A stretch of 64,000 bases of DNA from positions 180,084,556 through 180,148,555 of the forward strand of contig CP136067.1 in the NCBI GenBank assembly GCA_032622095.1, read 5' to 3'. The DNA is from Siphonodentalium dalli. Its lineage: Eukaryota > Mollusca > Scaphopoda > Gadilida > Siphonodentaliidae. Every line of letters begins with the position of its first letter. Within the stretch, counting starts at the first letter, position 1. Positions 1-11,719 of the stretch are shown here, in pieces. The position numbers were made by a program, and so were the translations under genes. Under the pieces are notes generated by a model that was given only the letters and a program-made list of their open reading frames with translations, was not told the DNA's origin and made no database searches.

Positions 1-1632
1 ATGGTAATATTAGTATCCCTCGTCACAACTGGGCGGAGCCACTCTCCCATATTACTTATTAAGAGCTTCGAGACACCAAGTGCATGGCATCAGAAATAGT
101 ATTATTGTCTATTTCATACCATTTCAGTCGAGCAGAATTGCCTCGGCTCATGCACGTGGCTAAGCAAAAAAAAAAAATTATATAATTTTGACAATATGTA
201 GTCCACTTGAAGCAAAAAACACCTCATGTCTCAGTCCTTCCAAGGAGATGGGAGTGATTGCACTCGCACCTATACGCACTCATAATTTTCAAATGACGGG
301 TGCTAAAATTCACACCCATCCCTCATCTCAAAATACTAATGGAGACTGTAATTGTTGGGTCAATAGTGAACTGTTTGAAAGTTTAATTAGATCCTTTACC
401 AACTCAGTTCAACAATGGCATATTAAAGTGTAACTAGACATAGGTCTATTCCACAATGACATTTTGTTTTAGAAAAACCAACTTACAATTATAGTATGGG
501 TGCAATATTACACCCATCTTCTGAATTTCGGGAGCAAATAAATGCTCTCGCTGTGTTTTCCTCGTGGGAAGGACTGATGTCTTATATTCAGTCAAAGAAA
601 ATGTCAATCACCTAATTAACGAAGTGGGTAGACTTTTGAAAAATGTTATTGTAGCAACAAATTGTCAAACACTTCAAAACATTAATTTTTTCTGTCAAAT
701 AACCAGAAACATGTTCAACTTTCCATGGTAAGGACATTTCTCTTGGCAAACCCAGTTCATATCAATACACGCATTTCTCAGAAATTCATACCAGGTTTCT
801 CAGAATTCATGTCTAGACCAATGATAACATAGCCATTTCGTTTGCATGAGACATGTATATTTCACTCAAACCTATTAACCTAGCTTGTATGAGGCTCTTG
901 ATTTGGGAGAAAAATAATCCATCATGACTTGGATGGGCATAGAAAAAAGTCATCTTCAGGGTCAGATATTTGGTCGGGACGCCTTGTGTTCGGCCGCAAT
1001 ATCTGACCCCTCGGGGTGAGATTTTTGCATCACACATGCCAGGTCATGATGGCAAATATTATTCTTACCTCAAGCATGAAATTCCTGCCATATGACATCA
1101 AAGCGCACAGTTTTATGAATGTTTTATGAATGTTATATCCTGTCACTTTCGTTTTGGCGGATAAGAAAACGGGTGCTAACTGTGAAATTATCAATGTGAC
1201 CAGATATGACAAGAGATTTATTATGCTATTTTAGCTATATGTCGAAAAACTCCGGGAGTTCCCTGAATATCATCAATCGACTAATTGGCTTCATCACTTT
1301 AAGTGTTGTGATTGACTGACACTAACATAAAGATTCTTGGCGGTAATGGAATTTCCAGATATTTTCTTTAGACTCTGTAATGCATAGCTTGTTCAAGAGT
1401 GTAATTTCAATTAGAACTGGTGTACATTGTATAATACACAAGCTTTGTACATCTCGATGATAGTGAAATTAATACATGAAATAATAGAAAGAAACTCTTA
1501 AAGGTGACATGCAACAGTTTAGAGTGTTCTATGCCCCTACATATTAATATGCCATGATCCTACGACGTGGAAATGCAAAGTTTGTGTAACTTACTCTCTT
1601 TTCAGTTAGGTGAGAATCCATCCTGTATATAA
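1..1632 (+). repeat. Tandem 1.83-kb duplication, first copy
   Basis: The sequence from base 1 recurs almost unchanged from base 1831, a period of 1830. Copy 1 probably begins before the window. Similarity stops near 1632/3470; bases 1633-1830 are a spacer present only after copy 1. The copies differ by scattered substitutions and a small insertion near 2770. Each contains the same 81-codon open frame (188-433; 2018-2263), which resembles no family I know. Each also contains a 12-bp stem, GGGTCAGATATT (959-970) with its complement (998-1009). I see no transposase or clear terminal repeats, so this is either a segmental duplication or adjacent copies of an unclassified element. Confidence 0.9.
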
Positions 1633-1830
1633 TTTGTTCCATGCCCTTCTGTTAGAACTATAATAATAATATATTTGTTTGTGTGTTTTAGCTTGTGGAC
1701 TACACAGCACTCTATAAATAATTCCAAAGAATATAGACATGTCCGAAATATTATAAAGTTTTAACCAATAAAAAACAGATGGAAGCACCCTTCAAACATT
1801 TCTGTCTTCAACCCAGTAAACATTGCGGGC

Positions 1831-3470
1831 ATGGTAATATTAGTATCCCTCGTCACAACTGGGCGGAGCCACTCTCCCATATTACTTATTAAGAGCTTCG
1901 AGACACCAAGTGCATGGCATCAGAAATAGTATTATTGTCTATTTCATACCATTTCAGTCGAGCAGAATTGCCTCGGCTCATGCACGTGGCTAAGCAAAAA
2001 AAAAAAATTATATAATTTTGACAATATGTAGTCCACTTGAAGCAAAAAACACCTCATGTCTCAGTCCTTCCCAGGAGATGGGAGTGATTGCACTCGCACC
2101 TATACGCACTCATAATTTTCAAATGACGGGTGCTAAAATTCACACCCATCCCTCATCTCAAAATACTAATGGAGACTGTAATTGTTGGGTCAATAGTGAA
2201 CTGTTTGAAAGTTTAATTAGATCCTTTACCAACTCAGTTCAACAATGGCATATTAAAGTGTAACTAGACATAGGTCTATTCCACAATGACTTTTTGTTTT
2301 AGAAAAACCCAACTTACAATTATAGTATGGGTGCAATATTACACCCATCTTCTGAATTACGGGAGCAAATAAATGCTCTCGCTGTGTTTTCCTCGTGGGA
2401 AGGACTGATGTCTTATATGCAGTCAAAGAAAATGTCAATCACCTAATTAACGAAGTGGGTAGACTTTTGAAAAATGTTATTGTAGCAACAAATTGTCAAA
2501 CACTTCAAAACATTAATTTTTTCTGTCAAATAACCAGAAACATGTTCAACTTTCCATGGTAAGGACATTTCTCTTGGGAAACTCAGTTCATATCAATACA
2601 CGCATTTCTCAGAAATTCATACCAGGTTTCTCAGAATTCATGTCTAGACCAATGATAACATAGCCATGTCGTTTGCATGAGACATGTATATTTCACTCAA
2701 ACCTATTAACCTAGCTTGTATGAGGCTCTTGATTTGGGAGAAAAATAATTCATCATGACTTGGGTCGGGATATGGGCATAGAAAAAAGTCATCTTCAGGG
2801 TCAGATATTTGGTCTGGACGCCTTGTGTTCGGCCGCAATATCTGACCCCTCGGGGTGCGATCTTTCCATCACACATGCCAGGTCATGATGGAAAATATTA
2901 TTCTTACCTCAAGCATGAAATTCCTGCCATATGACATCAAAGCGCACAGTTTTATGAATGTTTTATGAATGTTATCTCCTGTCACTTTCGTTTTGGCGGA
3001 TAAGAAAACGGGTGCTAACTGTGAAATTATCAATGTGACCAGATATGACAAGAGATTTATTATGCTATTTTAGCTATGTGTCGAGAAACTCTGGGAGTTC
3101 CCTGAATATCATCAATCGACTGATTGGCTTCATCACTTTAAGTGTTGTGATTGACTGACACTAACATAAAGATTCTTGGCGGTAATGGAATTTCCAGATA
3201 TTTTCTTTAGACTCTGTAATGCATAGCTTGTTTAAGAGTGTAATTTCAATTAGAACTGGTGTTCATTGTATAATACACAAGCTTTGTACATCTCGATGAT
3301 AGTGAAATTAATACATGAAATGATAGAAAGAAACTCTTAAAGGTGACATGCAACAGTTTAGAGTGTTCTATGCCCCTACATATTAATATGCCATGATCCT
3401 ACGACGTGGAAATGCGAAGTTTGTGTAACTTACTCTCTTTTCAGTTAGGTGAGAATCCATCCTATATATA
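1831..3470 (+). repeat. Tandem 1.83-kb duplication, second copy (3' truncated)
   Basis: Direct repeat of 1-1632 in the same orientation. It ends at about 3470, where copy 1 continues into different sequence. The 12-bp inverted repeat is retained at 2798-2809 and 2837-2848. The 81-codon open frame is conserved with one visible amino-acid change (K to Q). That is expected for a recent duplication and does not by itself indicate coding. Confidence 0.9.
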
Positions 3471-4045
3471 ATGATAGTTCAAGGAATACTATTTCACAAG
3501 AGTAATATTCGCATTGATGGCACAATAGGCCTGTTATAGCCCAGATAGCCCCAAAATTGTCTATTTGATCATATCAGATTTTGAAAACAATTTTGAGACT
3601 TCTTTCTCTTAACAAATTCTACCATTTGCTCTGTGTTCAAAGAAGATTATAAGATGCACTTTGAAAAAGAAAACATATATGTATCAGTCGACTTAGACTT
3701 ATCATTTTGCAGAAATATTCTACGATATGTGTTAGGAGAAATCAACTGCGAATGCTTTAACCTCAATCAGTGATGTAAAAAAATATGGGGAGATAAGTCG
3801 TGACATTTTTCGCTTTAAAGACAAAATTAATATATAAATATGATCAGGTTTAAACTAACCAAATTAGGGCTCCCAGTTTCAATATTTACCTGGTAAATGT
3901 TTTTTTATAACATTATATCAACAGGTCTGGTTTCTGACGAGGAAAACATTGCACTGAAAAAAGGCAATTTCATCCGTTATCACATATTTTCAACCTTTAA
4001 TTTCAGCTTCAATTATCCCTGTGATGACAATATCAGCTTATTTAA
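3471..4045. other. Unannotated AT-rich stretch
   Basis: AT-rich single-copy-looking DNA. No open frame of note, no repeat shared with the rest of the window and no RNA gene was seen. Confidence 0.6.
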
Positions 4046-4133
4046 TTAAATGGTACAAAAATTGAAAGATATACATATTTTCTGTATTATTAAATGGTAC
4101 AAAAATTGAAAGATATACATATTTTCTGTATTA
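4046..4133 (+). repeat. 44-bp tandem duplication
   Basis: Two exact-looking head-to-tail copies of a 44-bp unit beginning TTAAATGGTACAAAAATTGA, at 4046 and 4090. Confidence 0.95.
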
Positions 4134-4140
4134 TTATAAG

Positions 4141-4281
4141 TTATTTTGGTGGACTGACAATAACATGGTATGACCCTGATGGCTTGGGGTGGTTATGTTC
4201 AACTGAGTTGCGAAGCAACGAGGTCGAACATAGGCAGGAAGCTGTCAATGTCACCATGTTATCATCAATCCACCAAAATAA
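4141..4281. mobile_element. MITE-like inverted-repeat element (141 bp)
   Basis: 29-bp terminal inverted repeats, starting TTATTTTGGTGGA at 4141 and ending TCCACCAAAATAA at 4281, with about 4 mismatches. A second stem lies inside: GTTCAACTGAGTTGC (from 4197) pairs loosely with a segment ending at 4229. Direct repeats at the edges are not obvious. The 76-codon frame across it (4094-4324) is incidental. Confidence 0.7.
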
Positions 4282-5478
4282 CATAACGGTCCTGGTCATT
4301 CACAGAAATTTAAACTTATTCTGAAGAATGATCAGCAGAAAATGTCAGAAATCTCCTATCGCTCTCTCCATAACGTTGTTCAATGTAAATTACATCATGA
4401 AAAGGGAGGCCATCACGAGAATATAAAACAGTTGTTTTGGATTGGATGATGATCATCCTTGTCACCATGTTAGAGACTTTCCAGCTAGACATCCACTTTG
4501 ATACAACTTTGACGGATATATGCTGGTGATCTGGTTAACCTGTTGGTACGATGTTGAACCTTTAATTCTTAGTAAGATCATCAAACTGTGCCATCTCAAG
4601 CTCAGAGCCCGGAATCGCAATATTAGGTGTTCGTGTTGAACTTCTTCTCTGTAGTTCCAATGAATTCCAAACACGTTCCTACCTGCAAATAATGGACAAA
4701 AGAGATGATATACATTAATAAAAGTGTTAATGATATTGTAGCTCAGCTTGGACACGAGGCACAATTCTTACAGAAGTTAATGGAATGATAAAGGGGAAAG
4801 TTGAAAATTTCCAGTATATACATGTACCACCCACGGTTAATTAGATTCATATATCACACACATATCTAGGCCACCCGACCTGTTACAATAGGTTTGGGGG
4901 CTGAAGTTTGGGTGCCCCAAATTAATTATAACCAAACAGTAATATTCAGAGTTTGTCATGTTTTGTACATCTATATCTATATTTGGAAAAACAAGCAATC
5001 ATAATAATCAGTGCCATTGTATTATCACTGGAATAATTTCTCATTATATTGATATCTGTTTGTTTTATAAAGCACAATTTTTTGTGCATTCACATGTCAT
5101 TTAAAAGGAGGTCAACAAATAACAGTTAACTTCCAAATACTAGAAATAAGGCCAAAAACAAAATGAATGCGTGTTTCCCGTAATCCGACCGACCGTCTTC
5201 AAAACACCCCGACCCAAGTTCATTTTATTGGTTTTAAATTAAAAAAATCAATCTATAAACCAACCGACCGCACTGATAACAAAACTATGTACGCATGGTT
5301 CCATTTTATCTGATTCACCTCGCGAGATAAATGATATCTTTGATATATTTATATATTTTTCGCAAAGCCACATCGCCACTCTTCAAACGGTAAGTCAAAT
5401 TACGACTGGAAGATCACGAGTTATCGTACCTCTTCGCTGACCGGAAGCACGTGTTTGTGTTGATATGGGAGTGTGTTC
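4282..5478. other. No supported gene; unclassified
   Basis: A 100-codon open frame on the minus strand (4462-4764) has no motif I recognise and no coding signature. Around 5180-5270 there are two copies of a CCGACCGAC-type motif, suggesting degenerate repeat DNA. Nothing else can be supported. Confidence 0.5.
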
Positions 5479-5890
5479 ATGGGAGTGTGGTGGCTGAGTG
5501 GTTAGCGTGTTTGACTATTGGCCAGAGATTTTCGCTTGGACCCCGGATCGATTTACCTCGATCCTCGACAAAACAAAAATCGGGAGTTTTGAGTGTGCCT
5601 ATATAAAGTACTGTGTATGCTTCGCTGAGGTGTCGTTAAGCGGTAATCCTCTCCCGCACGGTGTCATGTACAGGGATAACACTGGTTTGATCACGCCGTT
5701 CTATGAACTTCTATCGGGTGGGGAAGTTAATGGCTGTCCCTGTCCCGTATACAACCATGTGTGCACGTTAAAGAACCATACTGTGGGCAACGATCCACAG
5801 ATTAATGGCAAAATTCCTGTCTAAATTCCTCCCTTGTGGGTGTAAAGTTGACATTCCAGGTGATGGCTTAATAGAGTTATCTCTCTTCAA
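5479..5890 (+). mobile_element. tRNA-derived SINE
   Basis: The head has a pol III A-box-like TGGCTGAGTGG (5491-5501) and a degenerate B-box region about 45 bp downstream (GGATCGATTTACC). A conserved-core-like segment with GTGCACGTTAAAGAACC follows at about 5761-5777, then a tail with GAGTTATCTCTCTT near 5874. tRNA heads joined to a central domain containing 'cacgttaaagaacc' are typical of molluscan and other metazoan SINEs. The 108-codon frame 5498-5824 is an accidental reading through the SINE. The exact family and 3' end are uncertain. Confidence 0.75.
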
Positions 5891-6530
5891 TCTACATAAC
5901 TGTGTGTATATATAGTACATTGTAGCATTCGATGTGTGACGCAGTAATGGGACGTTTCAGCAACGTCGGCGGGTTCGCTTACATGTGCCGCAACACAGAT
6001 CAAAGGCTCATCCAAGTTTGAGGTCCACTGTGCGCAGGTCAAAGGCCGATTTCAGGTCTACTGTGACTTTACGATATAAAAACATGTTTGTATAATATAG
6101 TACATTGTAGGATTCTACCCCATCTGATGGGGGTGCGCGGACAAGTCATCGGCGGAATTTACTCATACCATACCATATGGCGTATTGTTGAGTGTATTTG
6201 AGCAAAAAATCTGTAGCCGGCTGTGACTTATAAGACATGCACAGTAGGAAGCTACAGCGGCCAGGGAAATGAGCATAGTTCTAATGATGTTTTCTATGGA
6301 GTGGTACGATCAATTTCTTTGAAGTTTTCGGTGATTTTTTAGTGGAATGCTAAATTCCCCATGTTGGCATATAGCCTAAGAACTAACTTATAACTTTGTC
6401 GCACTCAAACAAGTCCATAAGGTGTGACTGTCCCAATGGGACTAAGGATACCCCCCTGTGTTTTTAAAATACTAAGATGTTTCACATGTGAGTAAACATT
6501 TAGTTAAAATTATAAAATAACAGTTCCCAT
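5891..6530. other. Mixed repeat remnants
   Basis: Contains the phrases 'agtacattgtag-attc' twice (about 5918 and 6101) and a fragment 'gggactaaggataccccc' (about 6438) resembling ends of the repeat family seen at 9706-9975. No gene is supported. Confidence 0.5.
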
Positions 6531-6882
6531 TGCAGGTGCACAAACCTAACCGTAATCTTAAACCTATTGACCGAAAAATGTTGGAATAAAAGCTCCGACA
6601 AAATTATGCAAGTCGAAAAAGGGGAATAACTCCACAACAAAAGTCGGATGGACATCATAATCGCGGGTGCACAGGTTCTCATGGTACTAAATATCAGTGC
6701 CAAGATTTAAAAATATTGACCTAAAAATATAGAAATAAAAAGCTCGGACAAAATTAGGCATGTTGCAAAAAAAATTATAAGTCGGAAAATGGGGATAACT
6801 CCACCAAAAAATGTCGGACAGACGTCATAATCGCAGGTGCACAGGTTCCCATGGTACTAAATATTTGTGCCAAGTTAAAAAA
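6531..6882 (+). repeat. Dispersed repeat family P, two tandem units
   Basis: Two roughly 175-bp degenerate units share 'ggggataactccac', 'gtcataatcgcaggtgcaca' and 'ggttcccatggtactaaata'. The same family recurs at 9706-9975. Open frames across it are shadows. Confidence 0.8.
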
Positions 6883-7024
6883 AAAAGAGACAGTCAATGA
6901 CTGTGGGGTCGCTCACCAGACTGCAAAGACTGATAAGACTGGGACTCTGGAGACCACAACAGTCAGAACTGTTCATAATCACTTTAAAAGAAGTAGATAT
7001 CTAAAGAGTTAAATCTAAAAAAAA

Positions 7025-7415
7025 AAAAATTTGGAGTTATGTCCCTGGCCCCACCCACATTTGACACAGTAACCTGATTTGAACAAATCTGAACCCCAGT
7101 CACCCAAGAATCCTTCATACCAAATATGAACCCATATAGCCTGATGGTATTTGAGAAGTCATTTTAAGAATACTATGGAGGGAAAGAGTTATGGCCCTGG
7201 CTTCGCCAAGTGAACTCATTTGAACAAATCTGAATGTGAGTCACCTAGGGAACATCCTCACCAAATATGAACCCATTCCGTCCAATGGAATCAGAGGAGA
7301 AGATGTTCAAAGAATTGTTGTCGGACGGATGGACGGACAGACGAGCAGTGATGACTATAGCTCCACCGGAGACTTCGTCTCAGGTGAGCTAAAAAGCACA
7401 GGTAGGGTGGCTGGT
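7025..7415 (+). repeat. Dispersed repeat family Q, copy 1
   Basis: Two internally related sub-blocks, each with 'tttgaacaaatctgaa' and a 'cagtcacc' motif. A GACGGATGGACGGACAGACG tail follows, then a stem TAGCTCCACC...GGTGAGCTA (about 7358-7391). This composition is common in molluscan interspersed repeats. The 60- and 64-codon frames here are not coding. Confidence 0.8.
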
Positions 7416-7434
7416 TGATAATTAAATCTCTTAT

Positions 7435-7890
7435 CTCCGCCCCTATTTGAACAAATGTGAATCCCAATCTATGAGATCCATTCATTTGGTAATTTCAGAC
7501 ATTGGATTTTAAGAGTTGAACTGAACTGATTTTCCTAAAATGACCCCAAATCTGAACAAATCTAAACCCCAGTCACCGAAGGACCCTCCATACCAAACAT
7601 AAGCTAAATAGTCCAGATGGTTCTTGAGAAGAAATTGTTTTAAGAATTACTATGGAAGGAAAGAGTTATGGCCCTGACTTCTCACCTATTTGACCTGATG
7701 AACTCATTTGAACAAATCTGATTGTGAGTCACCTGGGGGACATCCACACCTAAATATATAAACCCATTTGGTCTTTAATATGTATCTGGAGAAGAAAACA
7801 ATTGATGGACGGATAGAGACATAATGACAGATGGATGGGAGAACAGTCTGACATAGAGACTGACAAATTCAATCCAATATACCCCCCAAG
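7435..7890 (+). repeat. Dispersed repeat family Q, copy 2 (divergent tail)
   Basis: Same sub-blocks as 7025-7415 ('cccctatttgaacaaa', 'accccagtcacc', 'ggaaagagttatggccct'). The 3' tail differs and ends with 'tccaatataccccccaag', which resembles the tail of family P. Confidence 0.7.
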
Positions 7891-7988
7891 TATTCTTTGC
7901 AAAATCAGGGTACAATGAGTTCAACTGGATGGATACTGGTGGTTAAGAAAATAATATTCGAACAGTCAAGCCTGAACATAGTGTCTGA

Positions 7989-8390
7989 CATTTGCAGAAT
8001 GATGTCCCCAAAGGGTGAATGTAATGACGCAATCCTGCAATGCGGGCTAGCATCACCAAATTCACCCTCTGGAGGCCTCATTCTGTTTAGGCCTCAACTG
8101 CTATGGGAGACATAGCATCAGATTGAAGTTCTCCAGTTAAAGTTGGTGATGTGCACCCATTGGCACCTCAATTATGCATTTTATATTCACAAATCAGGGG
8201 ATATAGAAACTAAACAGAAGGAAAAAAGTAAGTAAAAATGTCAATTTAAGGGCCTATATACTTCCCAGAAGATGAGGCCTAAGCAGAATGAGGACCCTGG
8301 CTAGTGTATTTGGTGATGTTAGCCTGCTGTGCAGGGTAGCATAACCAAATTCACCCTCTGGGGACCTCATTCTGCAAATGCCAAACACAC
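7989..8390. mobile_element. 402-bp inverted-repeat element (MITE-like)
   Basis: The outer 32 bp (CATTTGCAGAATGATGTCCC... and its complement ending at 8390) match at about 30 positions. A further inverted block lies inside, centred on AGGCCTCATTCTG and AGGCCTAAGCAGAATGAGG. The ends are therefore compound foldbacks. No direct duplication was found at the edges. The 72-codon frame 7897-8115 crosses the left end and is not supported. Confidence 0.75.
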
Positions 8391-8734
8391 TAAATTCAGG
8401 TTAGAGAACAATAATTTGTTTTGATTTGATTTTAATAACACACACTGGCATGAGTGCTAGCTAAGCATTAGTTCACACCTGTCAGCCTCATAAACATCTC
8501 AATTGATGACTGTGTATTTCTATTAACTCTCGCTCTGTCTGTAGCTAATACAATTGACTTAATCTGCTGGTGGGAGAGATCCTGTGAGTTAGGAGATGAT
8601 ATGGGGTGAAGTGCTGTTGGTTGGGGGCAGGGTGGGGGTCTGGGTCATGTGGGGGAGGGTGATAAAAAAAATTTGTATGTTAAATTGATGAATTTGATCA
8701 AGGAGTTCAATCTGAATTTTTTATAATATTTTTT
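8391..8734. other. Unannotated stretch with a G-rich block
   Basis: No gene was seen. It holds the G-rich tract 8623-8660, listed separately. Confidence 0.5.
8623..8660 (+). other. G-quadruplex-capable tract
   Basis: Six runs of three to five G lie within about 38 bases (GGGGG, GGG, GGGGG, GGG, GGGGG, GGG). That fits the general G4 pattern. No function is implied. Confidence 0.5.
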
Positions 8735-9116
8735 TTTGGAATTATGTCCCTGGCTCCACCCCTATTTGACCCAATGACCCCATTTGAACAAATCTGAACC
8801 CCAGTCATTCAATGACCATCCATACCAAATATAAACTAAATCGGCATAATGGTTCTAGACAAAAAGTTGTTATAAGAATTACCAAGGAGGAATATAGTTA
8901 TGGCCCTGGTTTCGCAACTATTTGACATAGGGACCTCATTTGAACAAATCTGAATGACAGTCACCTAGGGAACATCCACACCAAATATGAACCAATTCGG
9001 CATTACGGTTTCAGAGGAGAAGATGTTCAAAGAATTGTTCACGGATGGATGGACGAACGGCGGACGAGGAGTGATGACTATAGCTCCACCGGAGACTGTG
9101 TCTCAGGTGAGCTAAA
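8735..9116 (+). repeat. Dispersed repeat family Q, copy 3
   Basis: Same organisation as 7025-7415: two 'tttgaacaaatctgaa' sub-blocks, a GGATGGATGGACGAACGG tail, and the terminal TAGCTCCACC/GGTGAGCTA stem near 9080-9112. Confidence 0.8.
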
Positions 9117-9149
9117 AATGAATGATCAAAATGCAAAAATGTATTTTTT

Positions 9150-9705
9150 TTTGTTTTTAGAGTTATGTCCCTGGCTCTGCCCCTATTTGACCCAGTGAGC
9201 CAATTTGAACAAATCTGATTCCCAGTCACCCAAGTTCCCTCAGTACCAAATATAAGCTAAATCGGCCCACTGTTTCTTGATAAGATGTCATTCTAAGAAT
9301 TACTAAGGAGGAACAGTTATGGCCCTGGTTTCTCAACTAATCAACCTGGTGACATCATTTGAACAAATCTGAACCCCAGTCATTCAAGAACCCTTCATAC
9401 CAAATATAAGCTAAATCGGACCAATGATTCTAGACAAGAAGTCATTTTAAGAAGTACTATGGAGGGAAAGAGTTATGGCCCTGGCTTCGCAACTAATTGA
9501 CCCAGTGACCTCATTTGAACAAATCTGAATGGGAGTCACCTAGGGAACATCCACACCAAATATGAACCCATTCCGTCCAATGGAATCAGAGGAGAAGATG
9601 TTCAAAGAATTGTTGACGGATGAATGGACGGATGGATGGACGACGAACGAGGAGTGATGACTATAGCTCCACCGGAGACTTTGTCTCAGGTGAGCTAAAA
9701 ATTTA
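9150..9705 (+). repeat. Dispersed repeat family Q, copy 4 (extra internal block)
   Basis: As copy 3 but with an additional internal sub-block, giving four 'tttgaacaaatctgaa' phrases. It ends with the same short stem at about 9662-9697. Adjacent in-phase copies suggest local tandem amplification. Confidence 0.8.
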
Positions 9706-9975
9706 CCTAAAAATGTAGGAATAAAAAAGCTTGGACAAAATTATACGTGTTGCAGAAATTTTCTAAGTCGAAAAAGGGGGAATAACTCCACCAAAAAAAG
9801 TCTGACAGATGTCATAATCGCAGGTGCACAGGTTCCCATGGTGGTTGATGCCTGTGCCAAGTTTCACGGAAATTGATAAAAAAAACTCCGGACAAATTTG
9901 TGTCCACGGACAGACGACGGATGGACGGATGACGAGCTGACTCCAGTATACCCCCCCTAACTTTGTTGTGGGGGG
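9706..9975 (+). repeat. Dispersed repeat family P, copy 3 with full tail
   Basis: Same core as 6531-6882, followed by GGACAGACGACGGATGGACG and the stem 'tataccccccctaac...gtggggggtata' near 9949-9980. The stem is presumably the family's 3' hairpin. The minus-strand 107-codon frame 9763-10086 is a shadow. Confidence 0.75.
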
Positions 9976-9978
9976 TAT

Positions 9979-10182
9979 AACTATTAAGAATGCATTTTCT
10001 GATACATCAGTTGCAGAATGGAATATACCTGAGGTTAACAGATAGCAGCAGAAAGCCATATCTGGCATTCTAGAAGCAAACTCCAATCCTTCATTCCTTC
10101 AGGCAAAGTCAGCCTAAAAATGAAATAAATGTACATGTTGATGTATTGAGTTTACTACCAAATTATTGTTTTCTTATTTTTT
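9979..10182 (+). repeat. Partial copy A of paralogous segment S
   Basis: Starts AACTATTAAGAATGCATTTT and matches the first ~200 bp of the segment at 10183 and at 18535. It lies head-to-tail with copy B. Confidence 0.85.
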
Positions 10183-11075
10183 AACTATTAAGAATGCCTT
10201 TTCTGATACATCAGTTGCAGAATGGAATATACCTGAGGTTAAAGGTACTCAATCCGATTCGACAGTCCCCATATCATCAGATTCCAACAACAACATTTTT
10301 TGAAATGCCACTTCAGTTATCAGAATCGATTAATTGCCCAAAAATAATGCTATTATAGCCTAACCAGAGTCAAGTATAGTATAAAATTACCCAAAACCTG
10401 TTATTTATCAACGTTTTGTTCAACGGATTTTTGCCAGTTGTCAAATAACTGACGCAAAAAAGCGACTCGATTTTAGAGTTATCGATCTCCATCCGCTATC
10501 TGGTCAGATAATTTCTTCTCGTCGACAGATTACTGGGCCACTTAAAATTGAAATAATAGATTTCAAACATCAATATCTGATCACCCCTAGCTATGATGTG
10601 TGGGTTCCTCGACACGAATCAAATATTTTTTACACCCGAAGCCAAGGAAATAGTAATTTGCGAGCTTTAATTCGGATTGAGTACCTTTGACAGTTAGCAG
10701 CTGCAAGACATATCTGGCACGTTAGAAGCAAACTCCATTCCTTCAGGCGAAGTCAGCCTAAAAAGGAAATAAATGTACATGTTGATGTATTCAGTTTACT
10801 ACCAAATAATTTTGTTCTTCTTTATATGAATATATGTACAATATTCTTTACCCATTATAAAACCATATATCCATGTTTCATAACTTGAAAATAAATTTTA
10901 TAACAAAATTAAACAATTTAATGAAAAGAAATGCAAACAATAAGATGAAAGAGAAAAAAAATTCCAATGGATGGGGGAGGGGGGGGGTGGGGAAACGAAA
11001 TAGTGTTGTAAATTAATAAATGATCACTCAAGAAAATATGCAAACATTGACAATTGGAGCGATTTATTGATGATG
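10183..11075 (+). repeat. Copy B of segment S, interrupted by a MITE
   Basis: Matches 18535-18744 plus 20038-20290. In B the segment is split by the inverted-repeat insertion 10241-10688. In C it is intact there but split elsewhere. Neither copy contains a supportable coding frame. Confidence 0.85.
10241..10688 (+). mobile_element. MITE family M1, copy 1 (448 bp)
   Basis: 17-bp perfect terminal inverted repeats (AAAGGTACTCAATCCGA / TCGGATTGAGTACCTTT). The insertion is shown by comparison with copy C of segment S at 18591, where the flanks are contiguous. A longer target duplication cannot be defined. No transposase. Two relatives in the opposite orientation lie at 11326-11719 and 12576-12850. 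Confidence 0.9.
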
Positions 11076-11325
11076 TACATGTACCATGATATTTTAAACT
11101 ATGGATGGAAGCTACATGTAGGCCTACATCTGGGAGGGGGAGGGTGTTTAACTGCTTGCTTTCAAGGTTTGATTCAACAAAATAATTGTGATTTGCAGGA
11201 GTCTAACCTGACTATGAAAACAAGAAATTACCATGCATTGACTGGTCCCATAAACACCTTGCTCATAATTTTGGCTATAATTTCTGGCAATTTGCCATGG
11301 AATTGCTGGCTCTCATAATAACATT
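11076..11325. other. Unannotated stretch
   Basis: Contains an 83-codon open frame (11067-11318) without recognisable features. Nothing is supported. Confidence 0.4.
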
Positions 11326-11719
11326 AAAAGATGCATAATCAGAACAAACGTTCGCAAATTAATATTTCTTAGGCTTCAGGGTAAAAAATATTTTATTCGA
11401 GTCCAGGAACCAACCCAGAGTCAGAGTGATCAGATATCAATATTTGAAATCTATTATATTTCACCATCAGTACTTTTTAGTGGCCTGGTAAAAAGTCGAT
11501 GAGAAGACGGTCCCGAACCAAACTGCGGATGAAGATGGATAACTCTAACATCCAAGTGGCTTTTGTGTGTCAGATATTTGACAAACTGGCCAAATTTTGT
11601 TGAACAAAATGGTCAGCATTATTTTTGGGCATTTAATCAATTCTGATAACTGAAGTGGCATTTCAAAAAATGTTGTTGTTGTCGAATATGGGGACCATCG
11701 AAATGGATTGAGTACCTTT
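11326..11719 (-). mobile_element. MITE family M1, copy 2
   Basis: Reverse-complement relative of 10241-10688. It shares 'gatgaagatggataactcta', the 'ttgggcatttaatcaattct' region and the terminal ATTGAGTACCTTT at 11719. The other end begins AAAAGATGCATAATC, a variant terminus shared with copy 3. Confidence 0.85.

Noticed and set aside
4462-4764. 100-codon minus-strand open frame
   Set aside because: No motif and no splice or promoter context; length is within chance for this much sequence.
5498-5824. 108-codon plus-strand open frame
   Set aside because: Lies entirely in the tRNA-derived SINE; it starts in the tRNA-like head and has no protein features.
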